Part shown: one piece after another, positions 27,971 to 36,427 of the stretch
Layout of the letters: each line of letters begins with the position of its first letter
How positions within the stretch are numbered: position 1 is the stretch's first letter
NCBI GenBank assembly: GCA_017615445.1
Contig: JAGAAD010000031.1
Span: 26,856 to 90,855, forward strand
Source: Bacteroidales bacterium
GTDB taxonomy: Bacteria > Bacteroidota > Bacteroidia > Bacteroidales > UBA932
Direction of reading: 5' to 3'
DNA: 64,000 nucleotides
Translations under genes and position numbers: made by a program
Notes under the pieces: model-generated
Seen by the model: the letters and a program-made list of their open reading frames with translations, nothing else
Told to the model about the DNA's origin: nothing
Database searches by the model: none

Positions 27971-30561
27971 TTGACGTTTTGCTTGATGTAGACATCCCGC
28001 TGAGGGAACGGGATCTCGATTCCATTCTCGTTCAAGGTGTTGTAGATCAGCTCCTTCGCGGCGGCGATGTAGGGGATTCTTTCCTCCACAAGCACATACT
28101 GCTTCACCACGAGGTCCACGCTGCTGTCACCGAAGTCGCTGAACGCCACCGTTATCCCTCTTTTCTTATCTACTACTTCCCTGCCGTAGGAATCTTTCCG
28201 ATAGAGGGACTTCAGCGCGGCGGATATCTTTTCGCGAACTTCGTTTACATCCGAACCATAGGCGACTCCCACGGGGATGACCACCAGCTCGTAAGAATTG
28301 TTCTTAGTCAGGTTCTTGAAGTTTTCGTTGAACAGGGTGCTGTTCGTGAAGGCCATCAAAGCGCCGTCCAGAGTCTGGATAGTTGTCGTCTGATAGGAGA
28401 TGCTCTCCACCTTACCCCTGATTCCGTCGCATTCGATGTAGTCTCCCACACGCAGGCGTCCGGACATAAGCTGAATTCCGTAGATGAAGTTGTTCAGAAC
28501 GTCCTTCAAGGCCAAACCGATACCGGTTGCGAGTCCGGCAGCCACTATCGAGAGGGCTCCGAGAGGAATCTTCAGGAGGGCTATCGCGAATATCACATAG
28601 ATACCCCAAACTATGAACGCAATTATGTTGTTGGCCAGAGTCAGGTTCACTTCGTTGTCCAGAATCATGCTCTTTCCGCTCTTGTTCATCACGCTCTCGT
28701 ACTTACGCGCTTTGTAGACGGCTTTACCCACATATGACGCATAACGGAACAGGAAGAACGACGCGCTCACGACCACCAGTTTGAAGAGAGACAGGTGCAG
28801 GATGGGATTTCCTTTCGTGTCGCTCAGGTTGAAGAACGGGTGGTAGAAGATGGTCTTGCAGATGGAGGTCAGATCGAAGATTCCTGCTGCAAGCCAGATA
28901 CTGAACAGGATCGAGAGAATCGCGGCCACCGGAACCACAGCCATCTCCAGAAAGTCGAACAGCCAGGTAAGGGCGATGTGTTCGCCGTCGCGCTTTTCAG
29001 TGCTCTCGAACTTGCTGAAGAGGAATTTTTCCTCATACAGATCCAGCAGATCGTAGACCGCGGTGATAGTTCCGATCGCGGCGAGCTGGAAGAGCCACCA
29101 GATGAAAATCTGCACCGCCAGCAGCACGAATCCGGTCCAGGACAGCACGGTGGCAGCCAGCATTACCACGAAGGTAATCCAGGCATAGGCTTTGTCGCTT
29201 CTCCTGACATTCTTTCCCGCTTTCACACATATTACCAGCTGCCAGATTGCGAAGCCGAGCAGCACGGGCGGATAGATCAGATTCAAGAGCCTGTTGGGGA
29301 TGAAGATAATGCGGAAGCTGATCACTATCAAGCCCATAATCACCACTGGGGTATAGAGCTTGAGACTGCCCTTCAGCGCATCGGGGTTCAGACGGATCAG
29401 CAGCGAAGCAAGAATCGCAATCAGAAGCCAGGAGAAGATCAGCAGCGGGAGCGACGCTTCCACAATGAAGTTCTGGTTCACGCACAGCCTTGCTATCATC
29501 ACCGATATCGCAAAAATGAACGCGCCGATCAGCACTATCATGATGTGGCGCCGCTGACGGAAGTCTTCTGTCTGGAAGAATTTCACCTTGTGCATTGTGA
29601 TCCTGACCACGAGATTGCTCAGCACCACCGCAATGAGCAGGTAGAACAGCACGAAGAAGATGAATCCGACCACAATCGGTCCTCTCCATTCGCTGCCCTC
29701 GCTAGTGGGCGCGTACTTTTGAACGGCGTCCTGCCAGGCTCTCTTGCAATATGCGGGGAAACTCTTCAGGACCGAGAAATAGTCGTCCTGACCTTCCACG
29801 AAGATGCGCCTCTGGATAAGCCTGTACTTGTTCTGGGCATAGTCGTAGCTGCTCTTCAGCCGCTCGTTCATCGCGGTGTAGTGCTCCGAGTCCCGGACAA
29901 TTTTCTCGCGCTGGGCCTTGTACATCCTCAGCATTCCGAGGGCGTAGTAGATGCAGGAGTCCCTGTCCACCTGGCCGAGGGAGTCGAGCACGAAGGTCCT
30001 GCGCTCTTTCTCCAGCTCCGCCCTGCGGGCCGAGTCCATCTGCGGCATCTGATATCCCTGGGGAGGGCGGCGCGGCATTCGCCGGCCAAATGCGCTCGGA
30101 CCGCCGATTTCCCGGACTATGCTGTCCGGGACCTCCTCGATCTCTTCCAGGGCCGGCGGCAGGCGCCGCAGCGACTCGATGAGGCGTTCGTGCCTGTCTA
30201 TCTCGAGATCGAGTTTTGCGACCATGTCGTCGAAAGGGAGTCTGGTCTTGCTGAAAGACTCATACTGCTTCGTCACCTCGCCGAGAGCATAGGTGTGGTC
30301 GAAGGTGAAGTCCTGGTTCTGCGAATAGAGCATCAGAGAAAGCTCGTTGCACTTCTTCATCAGCCGGACCATCTGCCTGCGGCGATCGTCGTTGCGAAGA
30401 TTGATCCTGTCTTCCCTGGCGGTCAGTTTGTCGTACTGCTGCTTGAGTTCGAACCTAAGGACGGAGATAGTCTGTCCGAGGTCCTTTTCATTGAAGACGG
30501 CAAACGCAGGTATGCTTAGCGCCACGGCCAGCGCCGCTGCGATTATCCCTTTCTTTTTCAT
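27967..30561 (-). CDS. Large MscS-type mechanosensitive channel
   Basis: 864 residues: a signal peptide (MKKKGIIAAALAVALSIPAFA), a charged coiled-coil periplasmic region of about 250 residues, about ten membrane segments, then the MscS core. The pore helix and beta domain are clear (GLALKDVLNNFIYGIQLMSGRLRVGDYIE, YQTTTIQTLDGALMAFTNS). Such extended MscS/MscK-type proteins release solutes under osmotic down-shock. The ATG lies 4 nt after the stop of the small GG-leader peptide at 30566, so it is probably also read from the peptide/glycosyltransferase transcript. Confidence 0.9.
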   Translation of the reverse strand: MKKKGIIAAALAVALSIPAFAVFNEKDLGQTISVLRFELKQQYDKLTAREDRINLRNDDRRRQMVRLMKKCNELSLMLYSQNQDFTFDHTYALGEVTKQYESFSKTRLPFDDMVAKLDLEIDRHERLIESLRRLPPALEEIEEVPDSIVREIGGPSAFGRRMPRRPPQGYQMPQMDSARRAELEKERRTFVLDSLGQVDRDSCIYYALGMLRMYKAQREKIVRDSEHYTAMNERLKSSYDYAQNKYRLIQRRIFVEGQDDYFSVLKSFPAYCKRAWQDAVQKYAPTSEGSEWRGPIVVGFIFFVLFYLLIAVVLSNLVVRITMHKVKFFQTEDFRQRRHIMIVLIGAFIFAISVMIARLCVNQNFIVEASLPLLIFSWLLIAILASLLIRLNPDALKGSLKLYTPVVIMGLIVISFRIIFIPNRLLNLIYPPVLLGFAIWQLVICVKAGKNVRRSDKAYAWITFVVMLAATVLSWTGFVLLAVQIFIWWLFQLAAIGTITAVYDLLDLYEEKFLFSKFESTEKRDGEHIALTWLFDFLEMAVVPVAAILSILFSIWLAAGIFDLTSICKTIFYHPFFNLSDTKGNPILHLSLFKLVVVSASFFLFRYASYVGKAVYKARKYESVMNKSGKSMILDNEVNLTLANNIIAFIVWGIYVIFAIALLKIPLGALSIVAAGLATGIGLALKDVLNNFIYGIQLMSGRLRVGDYIECDGIRGKVESISYQTTTIQTLDGALMAFTNSTLFNENFKNLTKNNSYELVVIPVGVAYGSDVNEVREKISAALKSLYRKDSYGREVVDKKRGITVAFSDFGDSSVDLVVKQYVLVEERIPYIAAAKELIYNTLNENGIEIPFPQRDVYIKQNVK

Positions 30562-30565
30562 GGAA

Positions 30566-30742
30566 TTAAAAAACTTTGGGTTTCTTCTGCAATACTCCGC
30601 CGGCGGCGTGATCCAGGTCGTCTTCAGACAACTCTATCGCGCCAGCCGCCGCCAACTCTTCCTGGATTTGCTGCGCTTCCGCCTTCAGTTGCTCCAGCCT
30701 CTTGAGTTTCTGTTCAATCTGTTCTTTCGTCAATGTTGCCAT
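30566..30742 (-). CDS. GG-leader small peptide D (putative modified-peptide precursor)
   Basis: 58 residues starting MATLTKEQIEQKLKRLEQLK, followed by AAAGAIELSEDDLDHAAGG and a short basic tail VLQKKPKVF. The amphipathic helix and the acidic block before a double glycine align with the other three free peptides and with the C-termini of two glycosyltransferases in this cluster. The pattern of conserved leader, GG and variable tail is that of precursor peptides cleaved after GG. It starts 11 nt after the GT8 gene, so it is paired with it. Function is unproven. Confidence 0.72.
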   Translation of the reverse strand: MATLTKEQIEQKLKRLEQLKAEAQQIQEELAAAGAIELSEDDLDHAAGGVLQKKPKVF

Positions 30743-30753
30743 AATTATGTTGT

Positions 30754-31848
30754 TTATTCGTTGTCAATAGCTTCCTTCCCCTCCGATGGGATATCATCAC
30801 CCGGACGTTTTTTTCTGAATGGGCTGAGGATCATACGTGTGCAATAATAGATTCTGGACATAAGCCAAACAAGAGCGAACGGGCGATTCTTTTGCAACTG
30901 CCCAAGCAGCCACAAATAACGTCTGTCTGCATCTTTACCCTCCAGGCTCGGCTCTTTCTGCGGCGGATAAAGGGGCGTGTCCCGCCACGGCGACATCGCC
31001 TTGTAGCGGAAATACTCTTCAGCATGGGTGGTCCTACTATCCTCGCACCAGGGACGGGCATGAGGCCATCCGCCGACATAATGGATGATTGCGGGATGGT
31101 TGATAGCTTCCTCGATTTCCTCGTTGGAATAGACGTGCCCCTGCCTCATCCAGCCGCGCTCCTGCCTGGGATGGATGTAGTGAGTCACATAATTGTACTT
31201 AGGGGGCAGCTTAACGATCAGCCGCTCCGGGATTGCGTTGTTCAACAGAGTCTGGTCCGGCCACTTCAGGCGCTTCTTCTTGTGGAGAGTGTCCACTATC
31301 ATCTGGTGGCAGTTCTCGCTTCTCCAGACATCCAGATTATAGAGAAGCACGCCGGAATTGAAATAAATCGTGTTGCCGCTGTACAACTCTAAGCGCTTTC
31401 TGTTGAGATCTTCCGTGACCCAGTTCAAGGGTATGGCGCCCATTGCCGCCCTTTCCATATCGATAGCTCCCAACTCGGCCACGGAGCCGGCGACCACAGT
31501 GTCCGCGTCGATAAAAAGCAGCCGATGGACATAGTCCGGGAATATCTGTTCGACGAACGCCTTGGCATTGGGAGCCATGGAGCCCCTCCATGCTTTCAGA
31601 TTCGGGAACTCACGCCGCACGACATCGGTCACAGCCTTGGCCTTCAGATAGGTGATACGCCTGCCGTAGCTCCCGGCTATTCCGTCCAGACGCTCCTTAT
31701 TGAGCGGATGAATGCCATAGTCAAGGATGAATACCTCCTCCGGCTCATAGTCCGGATTGTTTTCGAAAAAGCCTATAAGGGAGATTCCGGCTTCCCTCGC
31801 GAAGAAGTCGTTTATCGAATAGCATATGTACAATACCTGAGCTGCCAT
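30754..31848 (-). CDS. GT8-family glycosyltransferase
   Basis: 364 residues. The N-terminal GT-A fold begins VLYICYSINDFFAREAGISL and has the metal/nucleotide-sugar DxD motif in LLFIDADTVVAG. Blocks NSGVLLYNLDVWR and PDQTLLNN are typical of GT8 galactosyl/glucosyltransferases of lipopolysaccharide type. The C-terminus is basic and hydrophobic (FALVWLMSRIYYCTRMILSPFRKKR), suggesting membrane association. It has its own -7 element at 31876-31883 and is followed after 11 nt by peptide D. Confidence 0.87.
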   Translation of the reverse strand: MAAQVLYICYSINDFFAREAGISLIGFFENNPDYEPEEVFILDYGIHPLNKERLDGIAGSYGRRITYLKAKAVTDVVRREFPNLKAWRGSMAPNAKAFVEQIFPDYVHRLLFIDADTVVAGSVAELGAIDMERAAMGAIPLNWVTEDLNRKRLELYSGNTIYFNSGVLLYNLDVWRSENCHQMIVDTLHKKKRLKWPDQTLLNNAIPERLIVKLPPKYNYVTHYIHPRQERGWMRQGHVYSNEEIEEAINHPAIIHYVGGWPHARPWCEDSRTTHAEEYFRYKAMSPWRDTPLYPPQKEPSLEGKDADRRYLWLLGQLQKNRPFALVWLMSRIYYCTRMILSPFRKKRPGDDIPSEGKEAIDNE

Positions 31849-31875
31849 CGGTTATCTGATAGTCTGTGTCCCTAA

Positions 31876-31883
31876 CAAAGATA
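31876..31883 (-). promoter_or_regulatory. Internal -7 element for GT8, peptide D (and MscS)
   Basis: Minus-strand TATCTTTG matches TAnnTTTG, 27 nt upstream of the GT8 ATG and just past the stop of the GT2 gene. No good -33 TTG is visible at the expected spacing. Confidence 0.5.
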
Positions 31884-31889
31884 GCAAAA

Positions 31890-32066
31890 TCAACGGAAAC
31901 CTAAGCTGCCTGTGTAGGTAAAGCCGCGGCCTCCGCCCACAATATCGAGGGCTTCGTCGTCCAGAGGCCAGGCACCGGCTTCAATAAGTTCATTGTAGAT
32001 GGCTTTGATTTCAGCCTTCTTTTTCTCGAGCTCTTCCTGGAGCTTTTTAATTTCTTCGTTAGTCAT
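31890..32066 (-). CDS. Possible nested GG-leader peptide within the GT2 3' end
   Basis: An in-frame ATG at 32066 opens a 58-residue segment, the same length as peptide D, that aligns end to end with the free leader peptides (helix, AGAWPLDDEALDIVGGG, short tail). Upstream bases AACACAGAT are A-rich like those before the other peptide starts. Whether it is translated separately, cleaved from the GT2, or stays fused cannot be told from sequence. Confidence 0.4.
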   Translation of the reverse strand: MTNEEIKKLQEELEKKKAEIKAIYNELIEAGAWPLDDEALDIVGGGRGFTYTGSLGFR

Positions 32067-33011
32067 ATCTGTGTTATTGTTTCTGCAGATGGCGAACAAC
32101 TCATCCATCCGCTGTTTCAAATCTGTTTGCAGGTCCACAAGCCGATTCAACTCTTCCACATCGGGCTCATAAGGATTGCCTCTTACCGAATAGAAAGCAA
32201 AGACCGGGTTATAGACTATCTCCAGCAGCACACGGCGCCTGTTTTCACTCAGTTCATTCTCCACACTGATGAAATCCTCAAGAAGTTGCTTCGCTATCAG
32301 GAAGATGTCGTGCTTATACTTGATGACGTTACGTATGGCGATGGACTGGTCGTCCCTTCCTTCGGAATACTGATAGACGCAGAGTCTGCTGAACCGTATA
32401 TCTCGGGCCGCCTTTAGCGGGAAATAGCACAAGTCCTGATCCGTGTAGAACAGCCCCTCCAACTGACGATAGCATATCGATCTCAGAAAGTCCGTCCTGT
32501 AACTCATGGCATGCATCGTAAAGTGGACCTTGTCCATCGGGCGCTTGAAGCGGAATTCGTCCAGAAGACAGGTTTTATCATAGTCCACGCCGATTCCTTC
32601 ATAAGAGAAGGTGTGTCCGTCCGGGAAATGATCTCTTTTCAGTGTGCTGACTATGTCTTCGCGGCAATCAGCCAGCAGGCCCACAAAAGCTTCAAGAGCA
32701 TCAGTGTCCAGCCAATCATCGGAATCCAGCTCCCGGAAATACCTGCCCCTGGCCACCGCAAGTGCGGCGTTCACGCACGAGCCGCTGTTCCCGTTCTCTT
32801 TATCGATAACCACGAACACATCAGGATAAGCGGCAGAGTAACGATGAGCTATCTCCGAAGTGTCGTCTGTGCTGCCGTCATTCACCACTATCACCTCCAA
32901 CGCGGCTAAGAGCTCCTGATTCCGAATCAGGAGCGAATCCAGACACCTGCCCAGGCGTTGCCGGGCATTAAAGGCCGGAACAACTACTGAGAGAAGTTTA
33001 GATCGTCGCAT
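31890..33011 (-). CDS. GT2 glycosyltransferase with C-terminal GG-leader peptide fusion
   Basis: 373 residues. Residues 1-250 are a GT2 family A-type domain (LSVVVPAFNARQRLGRCLDS, VNDGSTDDTSE, NSGSCVNAALA, DxD-like ELDSDDWLD). A helical linker follows, then residues 316-373 reproduce the cluster's leader peptide: MTNEEIKKLQEELEKKKAEI, IEAGAWPLDDEALDIVGGG, and the tail RGFTYTGSLGFR. The fusion is in frame with no stop. An ATG at 32066 could also start this segment as a separate 58-residue peptide. The start overlaps the previous transferase gene by 28 nt. Confidence 0.87.
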   Translation of the reverse strand: MRRSKLLSVVVPAFNARQRLGRCLDSLLIRNQELLAALEVIVVNDGSTDDTSEIAHRYSAAYPDVFVVIDKENGNSGSCVNAALAVARGRYFRELDSDDWLDTDALEAFVGLLADCREDIVSTLKRDHFPDGHTFSYEGIGVDYDKTCLLDEFRFKRPMDKVHFTMHAMSYRTDFLRSICYRQLEGLFYTDQDLCYFPLKAARDIRFSRLCVYQYSEGRDDQSIAIRNVIKYKHDIFLIAKQLLEDFISVENELSENRRRVLLEIVYNPVFAFYSVRGNPYEPDVEELNRLVDLQTDLKQRMDELFAICRNNNTDMTNEEIKKLQEELEKKKAEIKAIYNELIEAGAWPLDDEALDIVGGGRGFTYTGSLGFR

Positions 33012-33850
33012 ACTTGCAGCACTCCGGCTTTTTTAAGCTGATCGCTGATTGCCTTCAACTCTTCTTCCTTCCGACTAAGCTTCCCTTTCAGGCGCTCGAT
33101 GTCCTCTTTCGTCAATGAAGGCGTGTCGCAATCGATTATTGCCGTGTTTTTTATCGGATGATAGAATGTGTTTTCCGTCCGCTCTTCCACATACTTTCGT
33201 TCATAGACTTCGGCAGGTCCCCATGAGACCTGAAACTGATAGCCGAAGTTCTCGAACTGCCTTATGTAGTACCCCTTACTGTAGGCCAGTGAGGGCAAGA
33301 GGAATTCGTAGTAAATGGAATCGTTGCTTTTGATGAATTCTCCTGCGTCAGTCAAAAGCTTCCTGCTCACGCAGAAAAGGTGGCACCAGGCGAAATACAG
33401 ACGCCGGAAGGGATAGTCTTTAATCATCGCCCCCGGCCAATGCCTGGGATCTCCTGTGATGTCCGTTGCGATATGGATGTAGTCACAGTCCAGGCCGCCT
33501 ATTTTTCTGACGAACGTGCGCCAGTCTCCGGTGAAAGCCAGATCCCCTTCCATCACCAGATAATGCCTGTAGTCGTTCTTCCCCGCGAAATCGAGCAAAG
33601 GAAGCAGCGGATTCGGGATCCGTCTGCACCCTCCGAGAAAGAAGTTCTCTATCTGTCCGGAATTGAAAAGGTGAAATTGCAGATCGGGATAATCTTCAGG
33701 ATTGAGCTGCTGCGCCCCGCAGTCGAACAGAATGCGAAAATCCATCTCCTCTGTTACCTGTTCTTTCAGGAAGCGCAGGTAACGGAGCATCGAAGCGTCC
33801 ATTCGGTGCGTTACGAGCACGACACAATCCTTGTGATTCTTACCCGTCAT
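32984..33850 (-). CDS. Putative glycosyltransferase-like protein with leader-like C-terminal helix
   Basis: 288 residues. It begins VVLVTHRMDASMLRYLRFLK and has HYLVMEGDLAFTGDW, an MEGD motif where GT-A enzymes have DxD, plus LFCVSRKLLTDAG. I do not recognise a named family, but the layout resembles GT-A-fold transferases acting on surface glycans. Residues 246-288 (LTKEDIERLKGKLSRKEEEL onward) align with the small GG peptides of the cluster, including KKAGVLQVCDDLNF at the AGAVPLxDDxLD block, but it ends before any GG. The start overlaps the UGM stop by 4 nt. Confidence 0.7.
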   Translation of the reverse strand: MTGKNHKDCVVLVTHRMDASMLRYLRFLKEQVTEEMDFRILFDCGAQQLNPEDYPDLQFHLFNSGQIENFFLGGCRRIPNPLLPLLDFAGKNDYRHYLVMEGDLAFTGDWRTFVRKIGGLDCDYIHIATDITGDPRHWPGAMIKDYPFRRLYFAWCHLFCVSRKLLTDAGEFIKSNDSIYYEFLLPSLAYSKGYYIRQFENFGYQFQVSWGPAEVYERKYVEERTENTFYHPIKNTAIIDCDTPSLTKEDIERLKGKLSRKEEELKAISDQLKKAGVLQVCDDLNFSQ

Positions 33851-34938
33851 ACCTCAGTGAGATTCAAGACTTTCTCCACCACCGGAGCCATATCGTAGTA
33901 CTTATATTCCGCAAGCCTTCCGCCGAAGATGACTTTCTTCTCCTGAGCGGCCATAGCACGGTAGTCGGCGGCCAACGCATTATTCTTAATGTCGTTTACC
34001 GGGTAGAACGGCTCCGCTCCCGGACCGGAAGACCGCGGATATTCGCGGGAAATGACGGTCACCGGGCAGCGATAGACATCCTCGCCGAACATTTCGAAAT
34101 GCTTGTGTTCGATTATGCGGGTATAGGGCACCTCGCGTTCGGTGTAATTCACCGCAGCCACACCCTGATAGTTCGGCATCTGAAGCGTCTCCTGCTCAAA
34201 ACTGACGCTACGCCAATCCAGGCGCCCAAGTTTGTAATCGAAGTAGCGGTCCAGCGGGCCCGTGTACACTATCTTTTCGGCCATTGACTCCCAGTAGGCG
34301 CGATTCTCGAAGAAATCAACTCCCGTTCTGGTTTCCACACCTTCGAGCAGTCCTTCTATCAGTTTGTTATAACCGCCCATGGGAATGCCCTGGAAGCGGT
34401 CCTCGAAGTAGTTATTGTCGTAGGTAAAGCGGACTGTGAGCCTTTCGACTATGGACGCCGGCAGTTCTGTGCAACTGCGCCCCCACTGTTTCTCTGTGTA
34501 GCCCTTGATAAAAGTCTCATACAGTTCCCTGCCCACCATGGAGATAGCGCGCTCCTCGAGGTTGACGCCCGACCGGAGCCCAGCCCCCATTCTTTCGGCG
34601 GCCTCTTCCGGAGTGGTCACCCCCCACATCTGGTGGAAGGTGTTCATATTAAAAGGAAGATTGTAGAGCCGCCCCTTATAACACGCAAGGGGCGAATAGG
34701 TGAAACGGTTGAAAGGGACGAACGAATTCACGAAGTCCCAGACTATCTGATTGTCCGTGTGGAAAATGTGCGGGCCGTAACTATGGACATTGATACCCTC
34801 CACGTTCTCGCAGCGGACATTCCCACCCGCGAAAGGACGCCGGTCTATCACCAGACATCGCTTTCCCGCTTGTCTGGCTTTGTGTGCAAAAGTCGCCCCG
34901 TAGAGCCCGGAACCAACTATCAGATAGTTGTAGTCCAC
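33847..34938 (-). CDS. glf: UDP-galactopyranose mutase
   Basis: 363 residues. The FAD-binding N-terminus YLIVGSGLYGATFAHKA and conserved blocks INVHSYGPHIFHTDN, GYTEKQWGRSCTELPASIVERLTVR, IPMGGYNKLIEGL, VYTGPLDRYFDY and FGGRLAEYKYYDM are diagnostic. It interconverts UDP-galactopyranose and UDP-galactofuranose, supplying Galf donors. The start is a GTG that shares its first base with the TAG stop of peptide C (TAGTG), so translation of enzyme and peptide is coupled. Confidence 0.96.
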   Translation of the reverse strand: MDYNYLIVGSGLYGATFAHKARQAGKRCLVIDRRPFAGGNVRCENVEGINVHSYGPHIFHTDNQIVWDFVNSFVPFNRFTYSPLACYKGRLYNLPFNMNTFHQMWGVTTPEEAAERMGAGLRSGVNLEERAISMVGRELYETFIKGYTEKQWGRSCTELPASIVERLTVRFTYDNNYFEDRFQGIPMGGYNKLIEGLLEGVETRTGVDFFENRAYWESMAEKIVYTGPLDRYFDYKLGRLDWRSVSFEQETLQMPNYQGVAAVNYTEREVPYTRIIEHKHFEMFGEDVYRCPVTVISREYPRSSGPGAEPFYPVNDIKNNALAADYRAMAAQEKKVIFGGRLAEYKYYDMAPVVEKVLNLTEV

Positions 34939-35153
34939 TATTGGAAACTGTAATCGGTGGGATACAAGTCGTCCGGGTATACCCTCGTGAAATCGTCTGC
35001 GCGCAATCCGCCGGCCACTTCATCAAGTATGTCGTCGTTCAGCGGACATGCTCCTGCCTCCACAAGCTTGTCAAAGATCTCCTTGAACTCTTTCCGCTTC
35101 TGCTCAAGCTGCTGCTGCAGCTGCTCGATTTCTTGTTTCGTCAAAGTTGCCAT
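34938..35153 (-). CDS. GG-leader small peptide C (putative modified-peptide precursor)
   Basis: 71 residues from the ATG at 35153 (MATLTKQEIEQLQQQLEQKR); an upstream in-frame ATG at 35216 would overlap the preceding gene and lacks similarity. The leader continues FDKLVEAGACPLNDDILDEVAGG, then a 22-residue acidic, aromatic tail (LRADDFTRVYPDDLYPTDY and SFQ). The tail shares nothing with those of peptides A, B and D. It sits 11 nt after the GT2 gene ending at 35165 and is coupled to glf by a one-base overlap. Confidence 0.78.
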   Translation of the reverse strand: MATLTKQEIEQLQQQLEQKRKEFKEIFDKLVEAGACPLNDDILDEVAGGLRADDFTRVYPDDLYPTDYSFQ

Positions 35154-35164
35154 ATAACTGAAAA

Positions 35165-36166
35165 TTAGGATTTGTTCATGAAAAGGAAATGCGGAGTGAT
35201 GCCATTGATATGCCACATCTTGAGATATGGGACACCGCTCGAGACGCAGCCGGACTCGGCATATCGGTTCAGCTCGGGGCAGGACACGACAAGGCGATCC
35301 AGTTTAAGAAAATCAGGGTTTCCCGGCTCCAACAGCAAATACATCCAGTAAACGGATTTTACTGACTCTAGCGCCTGGGAAAGAAGGATGATGCGACGGC
35401 TGCTTGACTTGGTGTTTGCGACACGGTTTACATAGTCCCCGACCACCCTCTGCGACACCTTGAGCAGATGATCCCTGTGCTTGAAGTACATCCGGTAGGT
35501 CACCGACTGACTCTCCCGACCGAAGCAATACTGATAGAGACACATGTCGCTGAAATAGATGTCCCGGGCATTCGCAGTCGCGAAGTAACACTGCTCCACA
35601 TCCGTGTAGTAAATCCCTTCCTGCTGCCAGTGTCCGTAACTGCGGAGAAAATCCAGTTTATAGGCCAGGGAATGCATGGAAAGAACGGCCACGTTACTTC
35701 CGGGCATAGGCAATTCATCCATCAAATATGTCCGGCCATATTCAACGCCATGGGCTTCATACAAGATGGAGTTGCCATCTTCAAAACAGTTGTTATGTGG
35801 AGTGCTCACCAAATCCTCTTCACGCTCCCGAAGCAGAAGGATGTACTTTTCCAGCAGTGCCGTGTCAAACCAGTCATCCGCATCCAGTTGCTTGAAATAT
35901 TTTCCAGTCGCCAGGGCAAGAGCGGCGTTGATGCAGGAACCGCTGTTGCCGTTTTCCTTGTCAATAACATGAAAAACGCCCGGGTAACGGGCCTCATAGA
36001 AATGGGCTAGCGCAGATGTGCCGTCGGTGCTTCCGTCGTTAACCACAAAGACTTCCATTGCCTCGAACAATTCCTGGTCGCTGACAAGCAGCGAGTCCAG
36101 ACAACGGCCCAGACAATCATCCATGTTGTAGACAGGGACGGCGACAGATAATAACTTCTGCGGCAT
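35165..36166 (-). CDS. GT2-family glycosyltransferase
   Basis: 333 residues from the ATG at 36166 (MPQKLLSVAVPVYNMDDC); a TTG at 36178 would add four residues. GT2 motifs: VVNDGSTDGTSALAHF, NSGSCINAALALATGKYF, and the DxD-type QLDADDWFD. It is clearly a paralogue of the GT2 at 31890-33011 (shared RCLDSLL, VIDKENGNSGSC, FxSDMCLYQYxxGRxxQS), but has no leader-like C-terminal module. Instead a free leader peptide (C) follows 11 nt downstream. Acceptor unknown. Confidence 0.9.
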   Translation of the reverse strand: MPQKLLSVAVPVYNMDDCLGRCLDSLLVSDQELFEAMEVFVVNDGSTDGTSALAHFYEARYPGVFHVIDKENGNSGSCINAALALATGKYFKQLDADDWFDTALLEKYILLLREREEDLVSTPHNNCFEDGNSILYEAHGVEYGRTYLMDELPMPGSNVAVLSMHSLAYKLDFLRSYGHWQQEGIYYTDVEQCYFATANARDIYFSDMCLYQYCFGRESQSVTYRMYFKHRDHLLKVSQRVVGDYVNRVANTKSSSRRIILLSQALESVKSVYWMYLLLEPGNPDFLKLDRLVVSCPELNRYAESGCVSSGVPYLKMWHINGITPHFLFMNKS

Positions 36167-36193
36167 CTGCGGATTCAAATAGAATTATTAATC

Positions 36194-36418
36194 TCACCTA
36201 TGGCCCACCTTAACTGTGAGGGGAATGGACATTATAACTTGGGCGGTAGCATGGGTTTTTTGACCACAGCCGCCACCGGCGATATCGTCCAGAAAGCCGT
36301 CAGGAAGCGGAACGGCTCCGGCTTCTACCAGTTTGTCGTAGATCTGCTTAATCTCTTCAGTTTTTTCTCTCAGCTGTTTCTGAAGATTTTCAATCTCCTG
36401 AGGCGTCAATTTTGCCAT
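36194..36418 (-). CDS. GG-leader small peptide B (putative modified-peptide precursor)
   Basis: 74 residues: MAKLTPQEIENLQKQLREKT, IKQIYDKLVEAGAVPLPDGF, LDDIAGG, then a 25-residue tail starting GCGQKTHATAQVIMS and ending VKVGHR. Its leader is close in protein and DNA sequence to that of peptide A 9 nt away, whereas the tails are unrelated, as in tandem duplication followed by tail diversification. The tail is rich in Thr/Ser and contains one Cys. No radical-SAM, lanthionine or cyclodehydratase enzyme is adjacent. Confidence 0.78.
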   Translation of the reverse strand: MAKLTPQEIENLQKQLREKTEEIKQIYDKLVEAGAVPLPDGFLDDIAGGGCGQKTHATAQVIMSIPLTVKVGHR

Positions 36419-36427
36419 ATATACCGA

